Shown: positions 9,218 through 19,575, counted from the first letter of the stretch. The stretch: 64,000 nucleotides of DNA from Arenibacter algicola (GCF_018860365.1 NZ_JAHKPO010000024.1:1-64000); one strand, 5' to 3'. The notes: generated by a model not told the origin, from the sequence alone. Program-made: numbers and translations.

Positions 9218-9263
9218 CTGTTAAATTTAGTGATTTGTTTACAAAAGGTTTTTCTTGATATTC

Positions 9264-10295
9264 CTACTCGTCCAACACAGTTTGCCAAAACTGCTTTTGC
9301 TCCTCTTTTGAGGGTTGCACTTTTGGACTCACCAATCTGAATCCAATAAAGTTGGAATCCGTGTTCCACCAAAAACTTTTTGGAATCTGAGGATCCCTCT
9401 TTTGCAATTTTAAGCTGGATGCGATCCTGGCGGAGGACCTAAGTGTCTTTGCATCATCATCCCAAGACCCTCCTTTGATTACCCTAGGATGAATCACAGT
9501 GGGTTTTACCCAAGGGTTCTTGGACTCGGTAATGGCCAAGGCATTTTCTTTGTACTCATCCAAAGTCCATTCGGAAACATTTCCGTGCATATCATACAAT
9601 CCCCAAGGATTGGGCAGTTTGCTTCCCATCTTGGCATATTGATTATTGGAGTTTTTATAATACACGGCATATTCATCAATTTTGGAAATATCATCACCAA
9701 AAGAATAGGCCGTATTGGTCCCGGCTTTAGCAGCGTATTCCCATTCCGCTTCTGTTGGTAACCTATAAAACCTGCCTGTAACGGTACTTAACCACTTACA
9801 GAACACCAAGGCGGAATATGCTGACATACTTATCGCAGGATACCCAACCTTACCCATACCATAGGAAGGATCTTCATACGGAGGGCTAGGTCTTGTGATG
9901 GCATCTATGCCACTTAACTTATCCGCATCCAAAGTCTCGAACAAATTCTTGTTCTGTTTAAAGAACAACTCAAAAACCTCCCAACCTAGTTCGTATTTCC
10001 CCATATAAAAGGCATCCAATTCAACAGCCTTCATTGGACCTTCATCGTCCTTTCTATTCACCTGGTCCTCAGGACTACCCATCATAAACTTTCCTTCGGG
10101 TATCAATACCATGTCAAAAGAAATATCGGTAGCCGGGATTTTCTCCGTAAACACTTCTGCAACCGGAATTTTATTATCTGATGTGGCCGCTGCGGCCTGT
10201 CCCGTTTTACAGGCCTGCAAGGAAATCAATAAGAAACAAAGTGAGAGAAAATTGAAAAGAGGTAGATTAAATAATCTAGAGGCAATTCTTAGCAT
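9264..10295 (-). CDS. FGE/SUMF1-fold lipoprotein lacking catalytic cysteines (GldK-like)
   Basis: 343 residues with a lipoprotein signal (Leu-Gln-Ala-Cys, Cys at about 29). The remainder is a formylglycine-generating-enzyme fold: Pro-Glu-Gly-Lys-Phe-Met-Met-Gly-Ser near 66, Arg-Leu-Pro-Thr-Glu-Ala-Glu-Trp-Glu, Gly-Asn-Val-Ser-Glu-Trp, Gly-Gly-Ser-Trp and a C-terminal Gly-Phe-Arg-Leu-Val. The cysteines that true FGE uses after its Gly-Gly-Ser motif are absent, so sulfatase activation is unlikely. It resembles GldK at 28527-29882 in these motifs but is shorter. A structural or scaffold role in the outer membrane is inferred. It probably forms a two-gene unit with the downstream yceI-like gene. 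Confidence 0.88.
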   Translation of the reverse strand: MLRIASRLFNLPLFNFLSLCFLLISLQACKTGQAAAATSDNKIPVAEVFTEKIPATDISFDMVLIPEGKFMMGSPEDQVNRKDDEGPMKAVELDAFYMGKYELGWEVFELFFKQNKNLFETLDADKLSGIDAITRPSPPYEDPSYGMGKVGYPAISMSAYSALVFCKWLSTVTGRFYRLPTEAEWEYAAKAGTNTAYSFGDDISKIDEYAVYYKNSNNQYAKMGSKLPNPWGLYDMHGNVSEWTLDEYKENALAITESKNPWVKPTVIHPRVIKGGSWDDDAKTLRSSARIASSLKLQKRDPQIPKSFWWNTDSNFIGFRLVSPKVQPSKEEQKQFWQTVLDE

Positions 10296-10456
10296 TTGAT
10301 AAATTAGTTTAGGTTGATGGGCTAAAAATATTACAATTTTTCCAAAGAGCCATCCCTATGCCATAATATACCTCCAGAACTCAAAATTTCTAAGGCTATA
10401 ACTCCTAAAACACCCTTTAATTTTTGTATTATTGAATATCAAAAAACTACACTACC

Positions 10457-13171
10457 ATGAGAATAAAAATCTTATCTCTTATACTATTTTTCCTGATCTG
10501 CAATAGTCTTTCCTACGGGCAATTACAAAAAGTAGCTACTGTGGAGGGCATAACGGAGTATCAAATGGACAATGGCCTTAAAGTACTGCTATTTCCCGAT
10601 AACTCGTCACAGACCATAACGGTTAACATCACCTATCTGGTTGGGTCCAGACATGAAGGTTACGGGGAAAAAGGCATGGCCCACCTTTTGGAGCACATGG
10701 TTTTTAAAGGTACTCCCAACCATCCGGATATCCCCAAAGAGTTAAGCTCGCATGGAGCCCGACCTAATGGAACTACCTGGTTCGACAGGACCAATTACTT
10801 TGAAACCTTTAATGCCACTGACGAAAACCTGGATTGGGCTTTGGACCTCGAGGCAGATCGAATGGTGAATTCCTATATTGCCAAAAAAGATTTGGAATCC
10901 GAATTCAGTGTGGTACGAAATGAATTTGAAAGTGGCGAAAACGACCCTTCAAGGGTTCTTATGCAGAATGTTATCAATGCCGGTTTTATATGGCACAACT
11001 ATGGCAACAGCACTATTGGAAACAGATCCGATATAGAACGCGTTCCCATTGAAAACCTACAGGCCTTTTATAAAAAATTCTACCGACCGGACAATGCAGT
11101 TTTAATGGTTACCGGCAAATTTGACGAAGCCAAAACATTGGACTTGATCCAAAAAAAGTTTGGCAAAATTGCAAAGCCCTCTACTCCAATAAGGGACTCC
11201 TATACCGAAGAGCCGGCACAAGATGGGGAAAAAACAGTACAGCTCAATCGTGTTGGAGATCTACAGATAGTTTCGGCCATGTACCATACTCCTGCAGGCT
11301 CACATGAGGATTATGCCGCCATTTCCATTATTGAAGACGTCCTTGCGGACGAACCGTCCGGCAGGCTATATAAAGCCTTGATCGAGGCAAAGAAAGCCTC
11401 CTCCATATGGTCTTTCTCCCCATTCACCAAAGAACCTGGCTTTTTATATATCAACGTAGATGTACCTTCGGATAAGAATGCGGACGAAGTGGAAAAAGTA
11501 CTAAAGGAAACTTTGAATGCCGTAAAAACCGCTCCTATCACTCAAGAGGAATTGGATCGTGCCAAAGCCAATCTTTTAAAACGAACCGATCAAATCTTTA
11601 GAAATTCTTCCTACTTAGGGACCTATATGAGCGAATTTATCGGTGGTGGCGATTGGCGTTTAGCGTTTATACAAAGGGATAGAATTGAAAATGCCAGTCT
11701 TGAAGCAGTAAATGAAGTGGCCAAAAAATACCTCATTACCACCAATAGAACCATAGGCAGATTTAATCCCACCAAAAAGCCGGAAAGAATAGAAATTGAA
11801 CACACCCAAAATCTTGATGCCCTTGTATCAAACTATAAAGGCAAAGAAGACATGGGTACCGGTGAGGCTTTTGATGTTTCCTATGATGCCATTCAATCCA
11901 GATTGGACCAAGGTCAACTTTCCAATGGCATTGCCTACGGTATTATTAAAAAGAGTAATCGCGGCAAAACCGTCAGACTAAGTTTCAGTATTAGAAATGG
12001 AAACGTGGAATCCCTTAAAAACAAAGGGGTTGTCCCATCCTTTACGGCAAGCATGCTTAACAAAGGTACCCGCTCCAAGTCCAGGCAACAGATCGAGGAC
12101 GAATTGAGCAAATTAAAATCTTCCGTATCCTTTAGAGCCAGTAATGGGAATGTTTATGCCAATGTAGTTTCTACCGAAGAAAACCTGATGGCCACATTGG
12201 CCCTAATGTCGGAAATGCTCAAAACCCCTTCCTTCGATGCGGCAGAATTGGAAAAATTAAAAACCGAGTCCTTGGCCTATTTGGAAAGCAATAAGACCGA
12301 ACCACAATTTTTGGCCTCCAAAAGATTATCTGTTATAAATAACACCTTTCCCAAGGGACACCCTTTATACACCATGACAGTTGACGAAGAGGAAGCGGCT
12401 ATAAGAGCAATCAACATAGAGGACATTAAAAGCTTCCATAAAGCGTTTTACGGCTTGGGCAAGTCCATTCTGGTAGGTATAGGTGATATGCAGCCGGAAG
12501 AAATTAAAGCCTACATGGAAAAAGAGTATGCCAACTTCAAGAGCAAAAATACCTATGCCAGGCTAAAAGATCCATTTACCGATTCCCCGGTAGTACATGA
12601 AGACATTCTTACCCCAGACAAGAAAAATGCCATGACCCTTGGAAACCTTAACGTTAAAATTAGCCAGGACAATGAAGATTATGCGGCGCTAAATATGGCA
12701 GCCACCATACTGGGTGGTGGTTTTCTAAATTCGAGGATTGCGGATAGGTTGCGGCAAAAGGACGGTGTTAGTTATGGTGCCGGTGCCGGCTTTCAGGCCG
12801 ATTCCAATGCGGACGACCAAAATTCATCCATATACCTATATGCCATTTACGCCCCGGAGAACTATGACAAGGTGCAATTAGGGTTTAAAGAGGAATTGGA
12901 TCGTTTTATAAAAGATGGCATTACAGAGGAAGAGTTGAAGAATGCGGTAAACGGCTGGGTGCAGGAGGAAAATGTTTCCCGGGCCAAAGATGCTGAACTG
13001 GCTGGCCTAATAAACAACAACATTTATTACGAGCGCACCATGGAATTCCAAAAAAACTTGGAAGAAAAAGTGAAGAATCTAACCGTAAGCGATATCAACA
13101 ACGCCATTCTTAAATACATTAAACCTTATAAAAATTGGACTATTATCAATGCTGGGGATTATAAGAAATAA
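10457..13171 (+). CDS. M16 family zinc metallopeptidase (two-domain)
   Basis: 904 residues with a signal peptide (about 1-21). The N-terminal M16 domain carries the inverted zinc motif His-Leu-Leu-Glu-His at about 76-80 and a downstream acidic ligand region (Glu-Ser-Glu-Phe-Ser-Val-Val-Arg-Asn-Glu-Phe-Glu near 150). The second half repeats the fold without the zinc motif (about 480-900), as in pitrilysin-type proteases. The export signal places it in the periplasm, where it likely degrades peptides. It stands alone, divergent from the FGE-fold gene. A TA-N3-TTTG sequence at 10418-10426, one base longer than consensus, may be the -7 element. A terminator follows at 13300-13338. Confidence 0.93.
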   Translation: MRIKILSLILFFLICNSLSYGQLQKVATVEGITEYQMDNGLKVLLFPDNSSQTITVNITYLVGSRHEGYGEKGMAHLLEHMVFKGTPNHPDIPKELSSHGARPNGTTWFDRTNYFETFNATDENLDWALDLEADRMVNSYIAKKDLESEFSVVRNEFESGENDPSRVLMQNVINAGFIWHNYGNSTIGNRSDIERVPIENLQAFYKKFYRPDNAVLMVTGKFDEAKTLDLIQKKFGKIAKPSTPIRDSYTEEPAQDGEKTVQLNRVGDLQIVSAMYHTPAGSHEDYAAISIIEDVLADEPSGRLYKALIEAKKASSIWSFSPFTKEPGFLYINVDVPSDKNADEVEKVLKETLNAVKTAPITQEELDRAKANLLKRTDQIFRNSSYLGTYMSEFIGGGDWRLAFIQRDRIENASLEAVNEVAKKYLITTNRTIGRFNPTKKPERIEIEHTQNLDALVSNYKGKEDMGTGEAFDVSYDAIQSRLDQGQLSNGIAYGIIKKSNRGKTVRLSFSIRNGNVESLKNKGVVPSFTASMLNKGTRSKSRQQIEDELSKLKSSVSFRASNGNVYANVVSTEENLMATLALMSEMLKTPSFDAAELEKLKTESLAYLESNKTEPQFLASKRLSVINNTFPKGHPLYTMTVDEEEAAIRAINIEDIKSFHKAFYGLGKSILVGIGDMQPEEIKAYMEKEYANFKSKNTYARLKDPFTDSPVVHEDILTPDKKNAMTLGNLNVKISQDNEDYAALNMAATILGGGFLNSRIADRLRQKDGVSYGAGAGFQADSNADDQNSSIYLYAIYAPENYDKVQLGFKEELDRFIKDGITEEELKNAVNGWVQEENVSRAKDAELAGLINNNIYYERTMEFQKNLEEKVKNLTVSDINNAILKYIKPYKNWTIINAGDYKK

Positions 13172-13299
13172 AAGGTATTAAACCTAGATGCCGCCGAAAA
13201 AGGCGGGATTAGTTCAACTTGCAATTTTAAGTGCGTCTTACTGACTTCTCAAAATTGAGTTTCACTAATAAATTTAGACTATAATACGGACTTTAAAAA

Positions 13300-13338
13300 G
13301 GACAGCTTAAATACATACATTTAGGCTGTCTTTTTTTT
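13300..13338 (+). terminator. Rho-independent terminator, likely bidirectional
   Basis: GACAGC and GCTGTC arms, extended by complementary TTAAAT/ATTTA, enclose a short loop and are followed by eight T on the plus strand. The opposite strand has a shorter T run after the stem. It can end both the M16 gene and the convergent efflux/CPXCG operon. Confidence 0.8.
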
Positions 13339-13365
13339 ATGGGAAACATTGGTTTTCCCAACATG

Positions 13366-13548
13366 TTATTGACCAATATCCAAAGCCTCAAATGAAATTA
13401 GCTCCCCTTCATTAAAAACCGGAGTAACAGATATAGGATTACAACAAACCTCACAATCTTCCACATAGGTCTGTCGGGAAATGGAGGGATCCAACAACAT
13501 GGATATTTCTTCCCAGCAATATGGACATTGAAAGTAGTGTTCGTACAT
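13366..13548 (-). CDS. CPXCG-motif cysteine-rich small protein
   Basis: 60 residues with Cys-Pro-Tyr-Cys at 8-11 and Cys-Glu-Val-Cys at 32-35, fitting the CPXCG family of small probable zinc-ribbon proteins. The family has no assigned function. It lies 70 bases downstream of the TolC gene on the same strand and just before a terminator, so it may be the last gene of the efflux operon. No signal peptide is seen, so the protein is probably cytoplasmic. Confidence 0.85.
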   Translation of the reverse strand: MYEHYFQCPYCWEEISMLLDPSISRQTYVEDCEVCCNPISVTPVFNEGELISFEALDIGQ

Positions 13549-13618
13549 GGATAAATGGCTTAAACTTTATAGCAATAAAAAGTCTGCTTTATTCCAATTG
13601 GACCGGAATGCAAATCTA

Positions 13619-14983
13619 TCAAAATTCTACCGACAACAACTGCCCAGTTAATTGTAACAGCTGTAATTCCGCCAACTTGGCATCGTATTTGGCCAAATTC
13701 TTATTGGTCTGTGCGTTGAGCAAGTTTATTTGGGCCTGCCTAAATTCTATGGATGTTATACGTCCCAATTGAAATTGCTCTCTGGACCGTTCAAAATTAT
13801 TTTGATTGGTCACAACGTTCTGTTCCTGGATTTTGAATATCTGCAACCTGTTTTCATAGATTTCCAAGGCATTCAAAATATCCCTATCCACTTCAAGTAT
13901 TACTTGTTCCTTGAATATTTCCTGGTTCTCATAGGCTATTTTGGCATTTTTCACTCTTACGGTTGTTCCGCCACCGTCAAATAAATTCCAAGTAAGGTTG
14001 GCACCCAATGCCAAATTTAAACTGTTCCTATTGCTTCCAGGTATAATTTGACCAGGGAGAAATGAAGTTGCCGCACTTTGGTTCAAATTCCACCCGTAGC
14101 TACCGCTTAACCCCAAGGTAGGCAGATATCCCGATCTATTTACCTTAATATCATACTCGTTTATGGCCATATTGCGCTCTGTCTGAAGTATGGCCACATT
14201 GTTCTCTTTCGACTGGGCAATATAATCCTCCAACTGTAATTTTGGAATAAAAGTTACCAGGGTATCCACTACAAATGTCTCATTGAGATTTTGATTGAGC
14301 ACCACATTCAAATCCCTTTTTGCATTGGCCAAGTTCTGCTGAACGTTCATTAAACCAATACTATCGTTGGTAACATCTACTTGGGCATTTAAGATGTCCA
14401 ATTTCGTATTCTGTCCGTATTCAAAGGAATATTCCGCTCTTTTGATCCGGTCCTTGGAAATTTCCAAGGCCTGTCTTAAAACATTCTCGTTTTCGGTAAG
14501 CCTGGCAATTTCATAATACACACTAAATAATTGGAGAATAGTATTTTCTATGGTTTCCCTAGCTTGCAGCTCAGACAATTGATACTGTTCTTTTAATCGC
14601 TTAAAATTATAAAGTCTGCCCATACCATCGAAGAGGGTATAGTTTAAATTAAGTCCTGCATTATACACTTGGGACTCCGCATTTTTAATTTCCAAATCCT
14701 GTCTAGGATCTCCATTGGTTTCAAATTGTCCCGGGTACTCTGTAGTACTATTAAAATCGTTATAGGTGGCTCCGGCCGTCCCAGTAAGTCTGGGCAAATA
14801 ACCAGAGTTCAAGATTCCCGCGTTATTGTCGGCAATGGCCACCTGATTTTTGGCAACCTTAATTCCAAAATTGTTTTCCAAGGCCAATGATACGGCAGCA
14901 TCCTTGGACAATAACTCCTCTTGAGCACTTACAACTCCGCAAAAACCAATTAGCAGGCCTTCAATTATATATTTATATCCCAT
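13619..14983 (-). CDS. TolC family outer membrane efflux protein
   Basis: 454 residues with a signal peptide (about 1-20). The body shows the two-fold repeated helical pattern of TolC/OEP proteins: an N-terminal Ala-Leu-Glu-Asn-Asn motif and a second half with Asn-Leu-Thr-Trp-Asn-Leu-Phe-Asp-Gly-Gly. It forms the outer-membrane channel for the RND pump encoded immediately upstream; its ATG follows the pump stop codon with no gap. The substrate is unknown. Confidence 0.93.
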   Translation of the reverse strand: MGYKYIIEGLLIGFCGVVSAQEELLSKDAAVSLALENNFGIKVAKNQVAIADNNAGILNSGYLPRLTGTAGATYNDFNSTTEYPGQFETNGDPRQDLEIKNAESQVYNAGLNLNYTLFDGMGRLYNFKRLKEQYQLSELQARETIENTILQLFSVYYEIARLTENENVLRQALEISKDRIKRAEYSFEYGQNTKLDILNAQVDVTNDSIGLMNVQQNLANAKRDLNVVLNQNLNETFVVDTLVTFIPKLQLEDYIAQSKENNVAILQTERNMAINEYDIKVNRSGYLPTLGLSGSYGWNLNQSAATSFLPGQIIPGSNRNSLNLALGANLTWNLFDGGGTTVRVKNAKIAYENQEIFKEQVILEVDRDILNALEIYENRLQIFKIQEQNVVTNQNNFERSREQFQLGRITSIEFRQAQINLLNAQTNKNLAKYDAKLAELQLLQLTGQLLSVEF

Positions 14984-17900
14984 TTACTTATTGTCTTCCA
15001 ATTCGTTAGATAGTACGGTTTCATCCTCTAACGAAGTTGATATTTCGGGAGAACGACCATTCTGCTCATGTTTTTCAAAATTTTGCATATGACTTTCTTC
15101 CATTTGTTCCTTTATTGCCCGTTCCACCTCTTCCTTGGTCACTTTTTTTCCGGTGATCAACCATTTGGAACCTACTTTTATTTTATTACTAAAGGCCAAA
15201 AACAAAGGCAACATCAATAAGGTCAAAACGGTTGCATACCCAATTCCATAAGCAATGGATATGGCCATTGGTTTCAAAAATTGTGCCTGTCTACTTTTTT
15301 CCAAAAGCAATGGTGCCAAACCGGCAATGGTCGTAATAGAAGTCAAAAATATTGCCCTAAACCTAGATTTACCGGCTTCATAAATGGCATCATCAAACTT
15401 CATTCCTTCCCTTAGATTACCATTAAATTTCCCAATAAGTACCAAGCCGTCGTTTACCATAATTCCTATTAATGCTATAATACCCAACATGGACAAAACG
15501 TTGATAGGAAAATCATGGATCCAGTGACCCCAGGCCACAGCGGTAATACTAAACGGCACTAAAATAATCAACATAAGGGGTTGACTAAAACTCCTGAAGG
15601 TAAAGGCTATGGTAATATAGATCAACAGCAAAACGGATAGGCCCACAAATTTTAAAGATCCAAAAAGCTTGGCGGTCTCCCTGTTCTGACCTTCATAGGA
15701 TGCAGTTACCGTGGGATATCTAGAATGGATATCCGGCATTATAACCGTCCTTATTTCGTTCATAATATCGGTAGCACTAGTGGTCTTATCATCCTTAATA
15801 TCTGCCGAAACCTGAATTTCGCGCTGACCTTCCAAATGGTTAATGGCAACATCCCCCCGTACTATTACGTAACTTGCAATTTCCTTTAACGGAACCTTAC
15901 TCCCACTGGGAGTGCTGATCCTCATATCGTCCAAATCGTTGATAGACGATCGGTCAGAGCGGTCGTAACGCACCCACACCCTAATTTCATCCTGCCCACG
16001 TTGAAAGCGCTGAGCCTGGGCCCCAAAAAATCCGGCCCGCACCTGATTCATAACACTTCTTAAGTCCAATCCCATTAAATAGGCATTCTCCTTCAGCTCC
16101 AATCTTATTTCCTTTATTCCCGCCGGATCATTGTCCGCGACATCCTTTAAAAGGGCATTATTCTGCAAAATGGCCTTAAGCTCTTTTTTTGCTTCTTTTA
16201 ATTCCACTATATTATTACCCAATAGGGAAACCGAAACGGGGCTACCCCCAAAATTGCCACCCGAACCATAGATCAGACTTTCAACCCCAATAACCGGACC
16301 TACCAATTCCTGCAATCTATTGGTAATCAAATCCGACCGTATTGCGTCTGGTCTTTCTTCCCCAGGTAAGAGGTTAATATCCAGCGAGGCCGTGGAGGAA
16401 CCAGGTCCCACTTTCCTTATCATGTTTTCAAAAAGCTTTTTACCAGTCCCCTTTAAGTACTTTTCCGTTAGCTCCTGGTCCACAATTTTGGCCTTTTCCT
16501 CAATTAAACTAATAATGGAATCGGTTACCCTTTCATGTGTCCCATTAGGCATTAGCAAGTCTACGGACACCCGGTCACTTGCCACCCGTGGAAAAAACGC
16601 AGTTCTGATAATTCCGCCCCCTATGGAACCGAAACTCAAAAACAATAACATTACGAATATAGAAAACATCAGAATTTTATAGCGGAGCGAAAAGCGCAGA
16701 ACCGGCCCATATAATTTATCGCGCATCCATACCATAAAGCTATCGCCCCATTCATTGATGACCCTTAATTTCGCAAACAACTTGGCTATTCCCGTTTTAG
16801 GTTTGTTGTCCAATGGCTGAAGGGCTTTGGAATGGGCCAAATGCGCTGGTAAGATAATTAAGGCCTCGATCAAGGACACCACCAAGGTTAAAATTACAAT
16901 TACCGAAACTTCCCCAAAAAATTCCCCTATCCTACTATCCAAAAATAGGAATATGGAAAATGCCAATATCGTAGTGATGATGGCCGAAATAATAGGAGGC
17001 AGTACCTCCATAACACCATCTACCGCTGCTTGTATGGGGGGCTTACCCTTTTCGTAGTTCTGATAAATATTTTCGGCTATTACAATACCATCATCCACCA
17101 AAATACCGATTACGATAATCATTCCAAAAAGGGACAATACGTTTATGGTTACGTCAAAGAATCCTGCAAACACAAACATTCCCAAAAATGCAACAGGTAA
17201 GCCGAAGGCCACCCAGAACGCCAATCTGGTATTAAGAAACAGTGAAAGGAAGATGAGTACCAAAATCATCCCCATAATGGCATTTTCTGTCAACAATTGC
17301 GTGCGTTGCGTGAGTGTTACGGACTGATCGCTGACCACACTCAACTTTACGTTGTTATGCTTTTGATTATACTCTTCTATATATTCCTTTACCTTTTCGG
17401 ATGATGTTATTAAATCTTCGGTATTGGTACTTGTAATGGCTATATTTACGGCTAGATTTCCATTAAAATAAGTAGCATTGGGCGTTTCTGAAAACCTATC
17501 CCTAATAACTGCCACATCCTTTAGCCGTACCGTTTGCCCGGAAGCATTTGCCCTAACGATTACATTTGATAATTCATTTCCATAATACGACCTATTGTTG
17601 GCCCTGATTAGAAATTCCTCAGCGCTAGTCTTAATATTACCCCCGGTAACCAAAATATTGGCATTAGAAACGGCTTGGGCTACCTCCTCAAATGACACAT
17701 TATAAGCCAAAAGGCTATTCTCGTTCACGGCAATCTCTATTTCTTCGGCAGGATATCCGGTAATACTGATCTGGGAGATGCCCTCCATAGCCCTGATATC
17801 GTTCTCCACCTGCCTGCCTATCTGCTTCAAAGCAGACAAACTTATATTTTCACCACTAATAGCAAAACTAATGGTTTGCCGTACCGCCTCCAACTTGGAG

Positions 17901-18283
17901 ACCACCAAAGGCTCCATACCCGTTGGGAACGAAGGCACCCTGTCTACGGCATTTTTAACTTCCAAGAGCATAAAGTCTATATCCCTGCCCTTCTCTATCT
18001 CCACATTTATAATACCGCTGTTTTCCCTTGAAGTGGAAGTAACCCGGTCCACACCCTCCAAACCTTTTAGGTTATCCTCTATCTTAAGTACAATGCCCTC
18101 CTCCACTTCTTGGGGGGAAGCACCTGGATAGGTAACATTTATAGTAATGTTTTTAGAGTCGGTTAGTGGAAAATACGAGGATTTTAATGATAAGGCCCCT
18201 ACGATACCAAAAATAAGGAAAGCCACAATTATGACATTTACGGCCACGTGGTACTTTATAAAATAGGCTATAATATTCCTCAT
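14984..18283 (-). CDS. RND efflux transporter permease (AcrB/MdtB-type)
   Basis: 1099 residues, in the RND size range with a 60-70-residue charged C-terminal extension. It has an N-terminal helix, two periplasmic porter regions and two blocks of about five transmembrane helices (roughly 330-540 and 860-1030). The start contains Tyr-Pro-Gly-Ala-Ser-Pro-Gln-Glu-Val-Glu-Glu, typical of the first porter domain. In the fourth-helix region, Gly-Ile-Leu-Val-Asp-Asp-Gly-Ile-Val keeps the paired Asp used for proton relay in the family. The start codon overlaps the adaptor stop by one base, so translation is coupled. The substrate cannot be inferred. Confidence 0.95.
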   Translation of the reverse strand: MRNIIAYFIKYHVAVNVIIVAFLIFGIVGALSLKSSYFPLTDSKNITINVTYPGASPQEVEEGIVLKIEDNLKGLEGVDRVTSTSRENSGIINVEIEKGRDIDFMLLEVKNAVDRVPSFPTGMEPLVVSKLEAVRQTISFAISGENISLSALKQIGRQVENDIRAMEGISQISITGYPAEEIEIAVNENSLLAYNVSFEEVAQAVSNANILVTGGNIKTSAEEFLIRANNRSYYGNELSNVIVRANASGQTVRLKDVAVIRDRFSETPNATYFNGNLAVNIAITSTNTEDLITSSEKVKEYIEEYNQKHNNVKLSVVSDQSVTLTQRTQLLTENAIMGMILVLIFLSLFLNTRLAFWVAFGLPVAFLGMFVFAGFFDVTINVLSLFGMIIVIGILVDDGIVIAENIYQNYEKGKPPIQAAVDGVMEVLPPIISAIITTILAFSIFLFLDSRIGEFFGEVSVIVILTLVVSLIEALIILPAHLAHSKALQPLDNKPKTGIAKLFAKLRVINEWGDSFMVWMRDKLYGPVLRFSLRYKILMFSIFVMLLFLSFGSIGGGIIRTAFFPRVASDRVSVDLLMPNGTHERVTDSIISLIEEKAKIVDQELTEKYLKGTGKKLFENMIRKVGPGSSTASLDINLLPGEERPDAIRSDLITNRLQELVGPVIGVESLIYGSGGNFGGSPVSVSLLGNNIVELKEAKKELKAILQNNALLKDVADNDPAGIKEIRLELKENAYLMGLDLRSVMNQVRAGFFGAQAQRFQRGQDEIRVWVRYDRSDRSSINDLDDMRISTPSGSKVPLKEIASYVIVRGDVAINHLEGQREIQVSADIKDDKTTSATDIMNEIRTVIMPDIHSRYPTVTASYEGQNRETAKLFGSLKFVGLSVLLLIYITIAFTFRSFSQPLMLIILVPFSITAVAWGHWIHDFPINVLSMLGIIALIGIMVNDGLVLIGKFNGNLREGMKFDDAIYEAGKSRFRAIFLTSITTIAGLAPLLLEKSRQAQFLKPMAISIAYGIGYATVLTLLMLPLFLAFSNKIKVGSKWLITGKKVTKEEVERAIKEQMEESHMQNFEKHEQNGRSPEISTSLEDETVLSNELEDNK

Positions 18284-19419
18284 TATTCCTGGTTGTTGGT
18301 TACTTGGTCATTAAATACTTTTACCAACATTCCAGCATAGGCTCCCATAACCGGTTTTGATAGAATTGTTATTCCGTCTGGCACATCCTTTAAAACCACC
18401 CTGTTATCCGAAAAATAAACCGGCTTCACCGGTATTAAATCCAATACAGAGTCCCTGACCACAAATATTTCTTCGGTTTCCAGCAATAAACTCCTATTTA
18501 TCTCAATAGCATTTGGCTCTTCCTTGGCTTTAAGATGGGCCTCAAGGTACATCCCCTCCCTAAGGTCCGGATCCTTTACCTCTATAAAGGCAGTAATGGT
18601 CTGGGAAGCCAAATCTACACGGCCATTTATCCTTGTAACTTTCCCTTGGTAGGTTTTGTTTCTATCTATACTTTTTAGTTCCACCACCTCGCCAACATTC
18701 AGTAGATCGCTGTAGGTTTTGCTAATGGCAACCTCCAGTTCATAATCGTTGGTATTGATAAATTCGCCCAATTTTTGACCAGACCTGACCAAGGTACCCT
18801 CTGTGACCAATGCTTCGGTCAAGACCCCATTAAAAGGTGCCGCTATAGTGTATTTGGCCAATCTTTGCTCTAAATTTTTTATGGTGTAGTAATTGGTCAA
18901 AATTCCTCGCCCGGAAATAAAATATTTTTCCTTGTCCGTAGACATTTCAGGAAGGGGAGGAATATTTTTGTTTATATCAAAATTGGCCAGAAATGTTTGC
19001 CATTTATCAAACACCTCCGGATAGTCCAACCGAAGGTCCGGCATTATGGAAGTGATTAAATTGTATAAATTACTTTTGGAAGATTGAACGTTGGCATAAT
19101 ATTCGGCAGCATCTATTCTTATTAGTATTTCGCCTGCCCTATATTCCTGTCCGGGTTTAAATAATTTGTTTCCAGCTTTAAAAACACCTTGGACCTCCGC
19201 GTATAGCTCCACCCTTCTTTTGGCCACAAGATTTCCGTTTGCAGGAACAATAATTGGCACATTACCATTCTTGACCTTTTCTACAACAACTGTCTTTACT
19301 ACTTTTTCTGGTCGTGGTTTTGGAGTGGTCTTACTATTGATAATATATTTTGCACCAAAAAAGGAGCCTATTATTAGGAGACCCCCAATAATAGATAATG
19401 CAATTTTTCTAGAGTTCAT
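18283..19419 (-). CDS. RND efflux periplasmic adaptor (membrane fusion protein)
   Basis: 378 residues. One N-terminal transmembrane anchor (about 7-28) is followed by a biotinyl-lipoyl-like segment, a helical hairpin and beta-barrel domains typical of the HlyD/AcrA family. There is no lipoprotein cysteine, so the protein is probably held by the helix in the inner membrane. It is the first gene of the operon adaptor-pump-TolC and lies 27 bases downstream of a TAGTTTTG promoter element. No regulator gene is adjacent. Confidence 0.92.
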   Translation of the reverse strand: MNSRKIALSIIGGLLIIGSFFGAKYIINSKTTPKPRPEKVVKTVVVEKVKNGNVPIIVPANGNLVAKRRVELYAEVQGVFKAGNKLFKPGQEYRAGEILIRIDAAEYYANVQSSKSNLYNLITSIMPDLRLDYPEVFDKWQTFLANFDINKNIPPLPEMSTDKEKYFISGRGILTNYYTIKNLEQRLAKYTIAAPFNGVLTEALVTEGTLVRSGQKLGEFINTNDYELEVAISKTYSDLLNVGEVVELKSIDRNKTYQGKVTRINGRVDLASQTITAFIEVKDPDLREGMYLEAHLKAKEEPNAIEINRSLLLETEEIFVVRDSVLDLIPVKPVYFSDNRVVLKDVPDGITILSKPVMGAYAGMLVKVFNDQVTNNQE

Positions 19420-19445
19420 AAAGGGTCTATAAGTTGGTTTGACTG

Positions 19446-19453
19446 CAAAACTA
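19446..19453 (-). promoter_or_regulatory. Likely -7 promoter element for the efflux operon
   Basis: Minus-strand TAGTTTTG (TAnnTTTG consensus) lies 26 bases upstream of the adaptor start codon. I see no convincing -33 TTG at the usual spacing. Confidence 0.5.
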
Positions 19454-19513
19454 TCTATTAGTTTAAGGGATTCTTGTTAAATGTATCTTAAAGTTCCTAA
19501 ATACGATGATAAT

Positions 19514-19544
19514 CAAAAAAAAAGGAATACAAATTGTATTCCTT
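19514..19544 (-). terminator. Rho-independent terminator after the LRR pair
   Basis: AAGGAATACAA and TTGTATTCCTT form a perfect 11-bp stem around one base (19522-19544). On the minus strand it is followed by a run of T. It ends the tandem LRR operon. Confidence 0.8.
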
Positions 19545-19575
19545 CTAACCAAACCACTTTATTTTTAAGTAATTA

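Noticed and set aside
13190-13207. CCGCC/GGCGG hairpin after the M16 gene as terminator
   Set aside because: No T run follows; the clear terminator is at 13300-13338.
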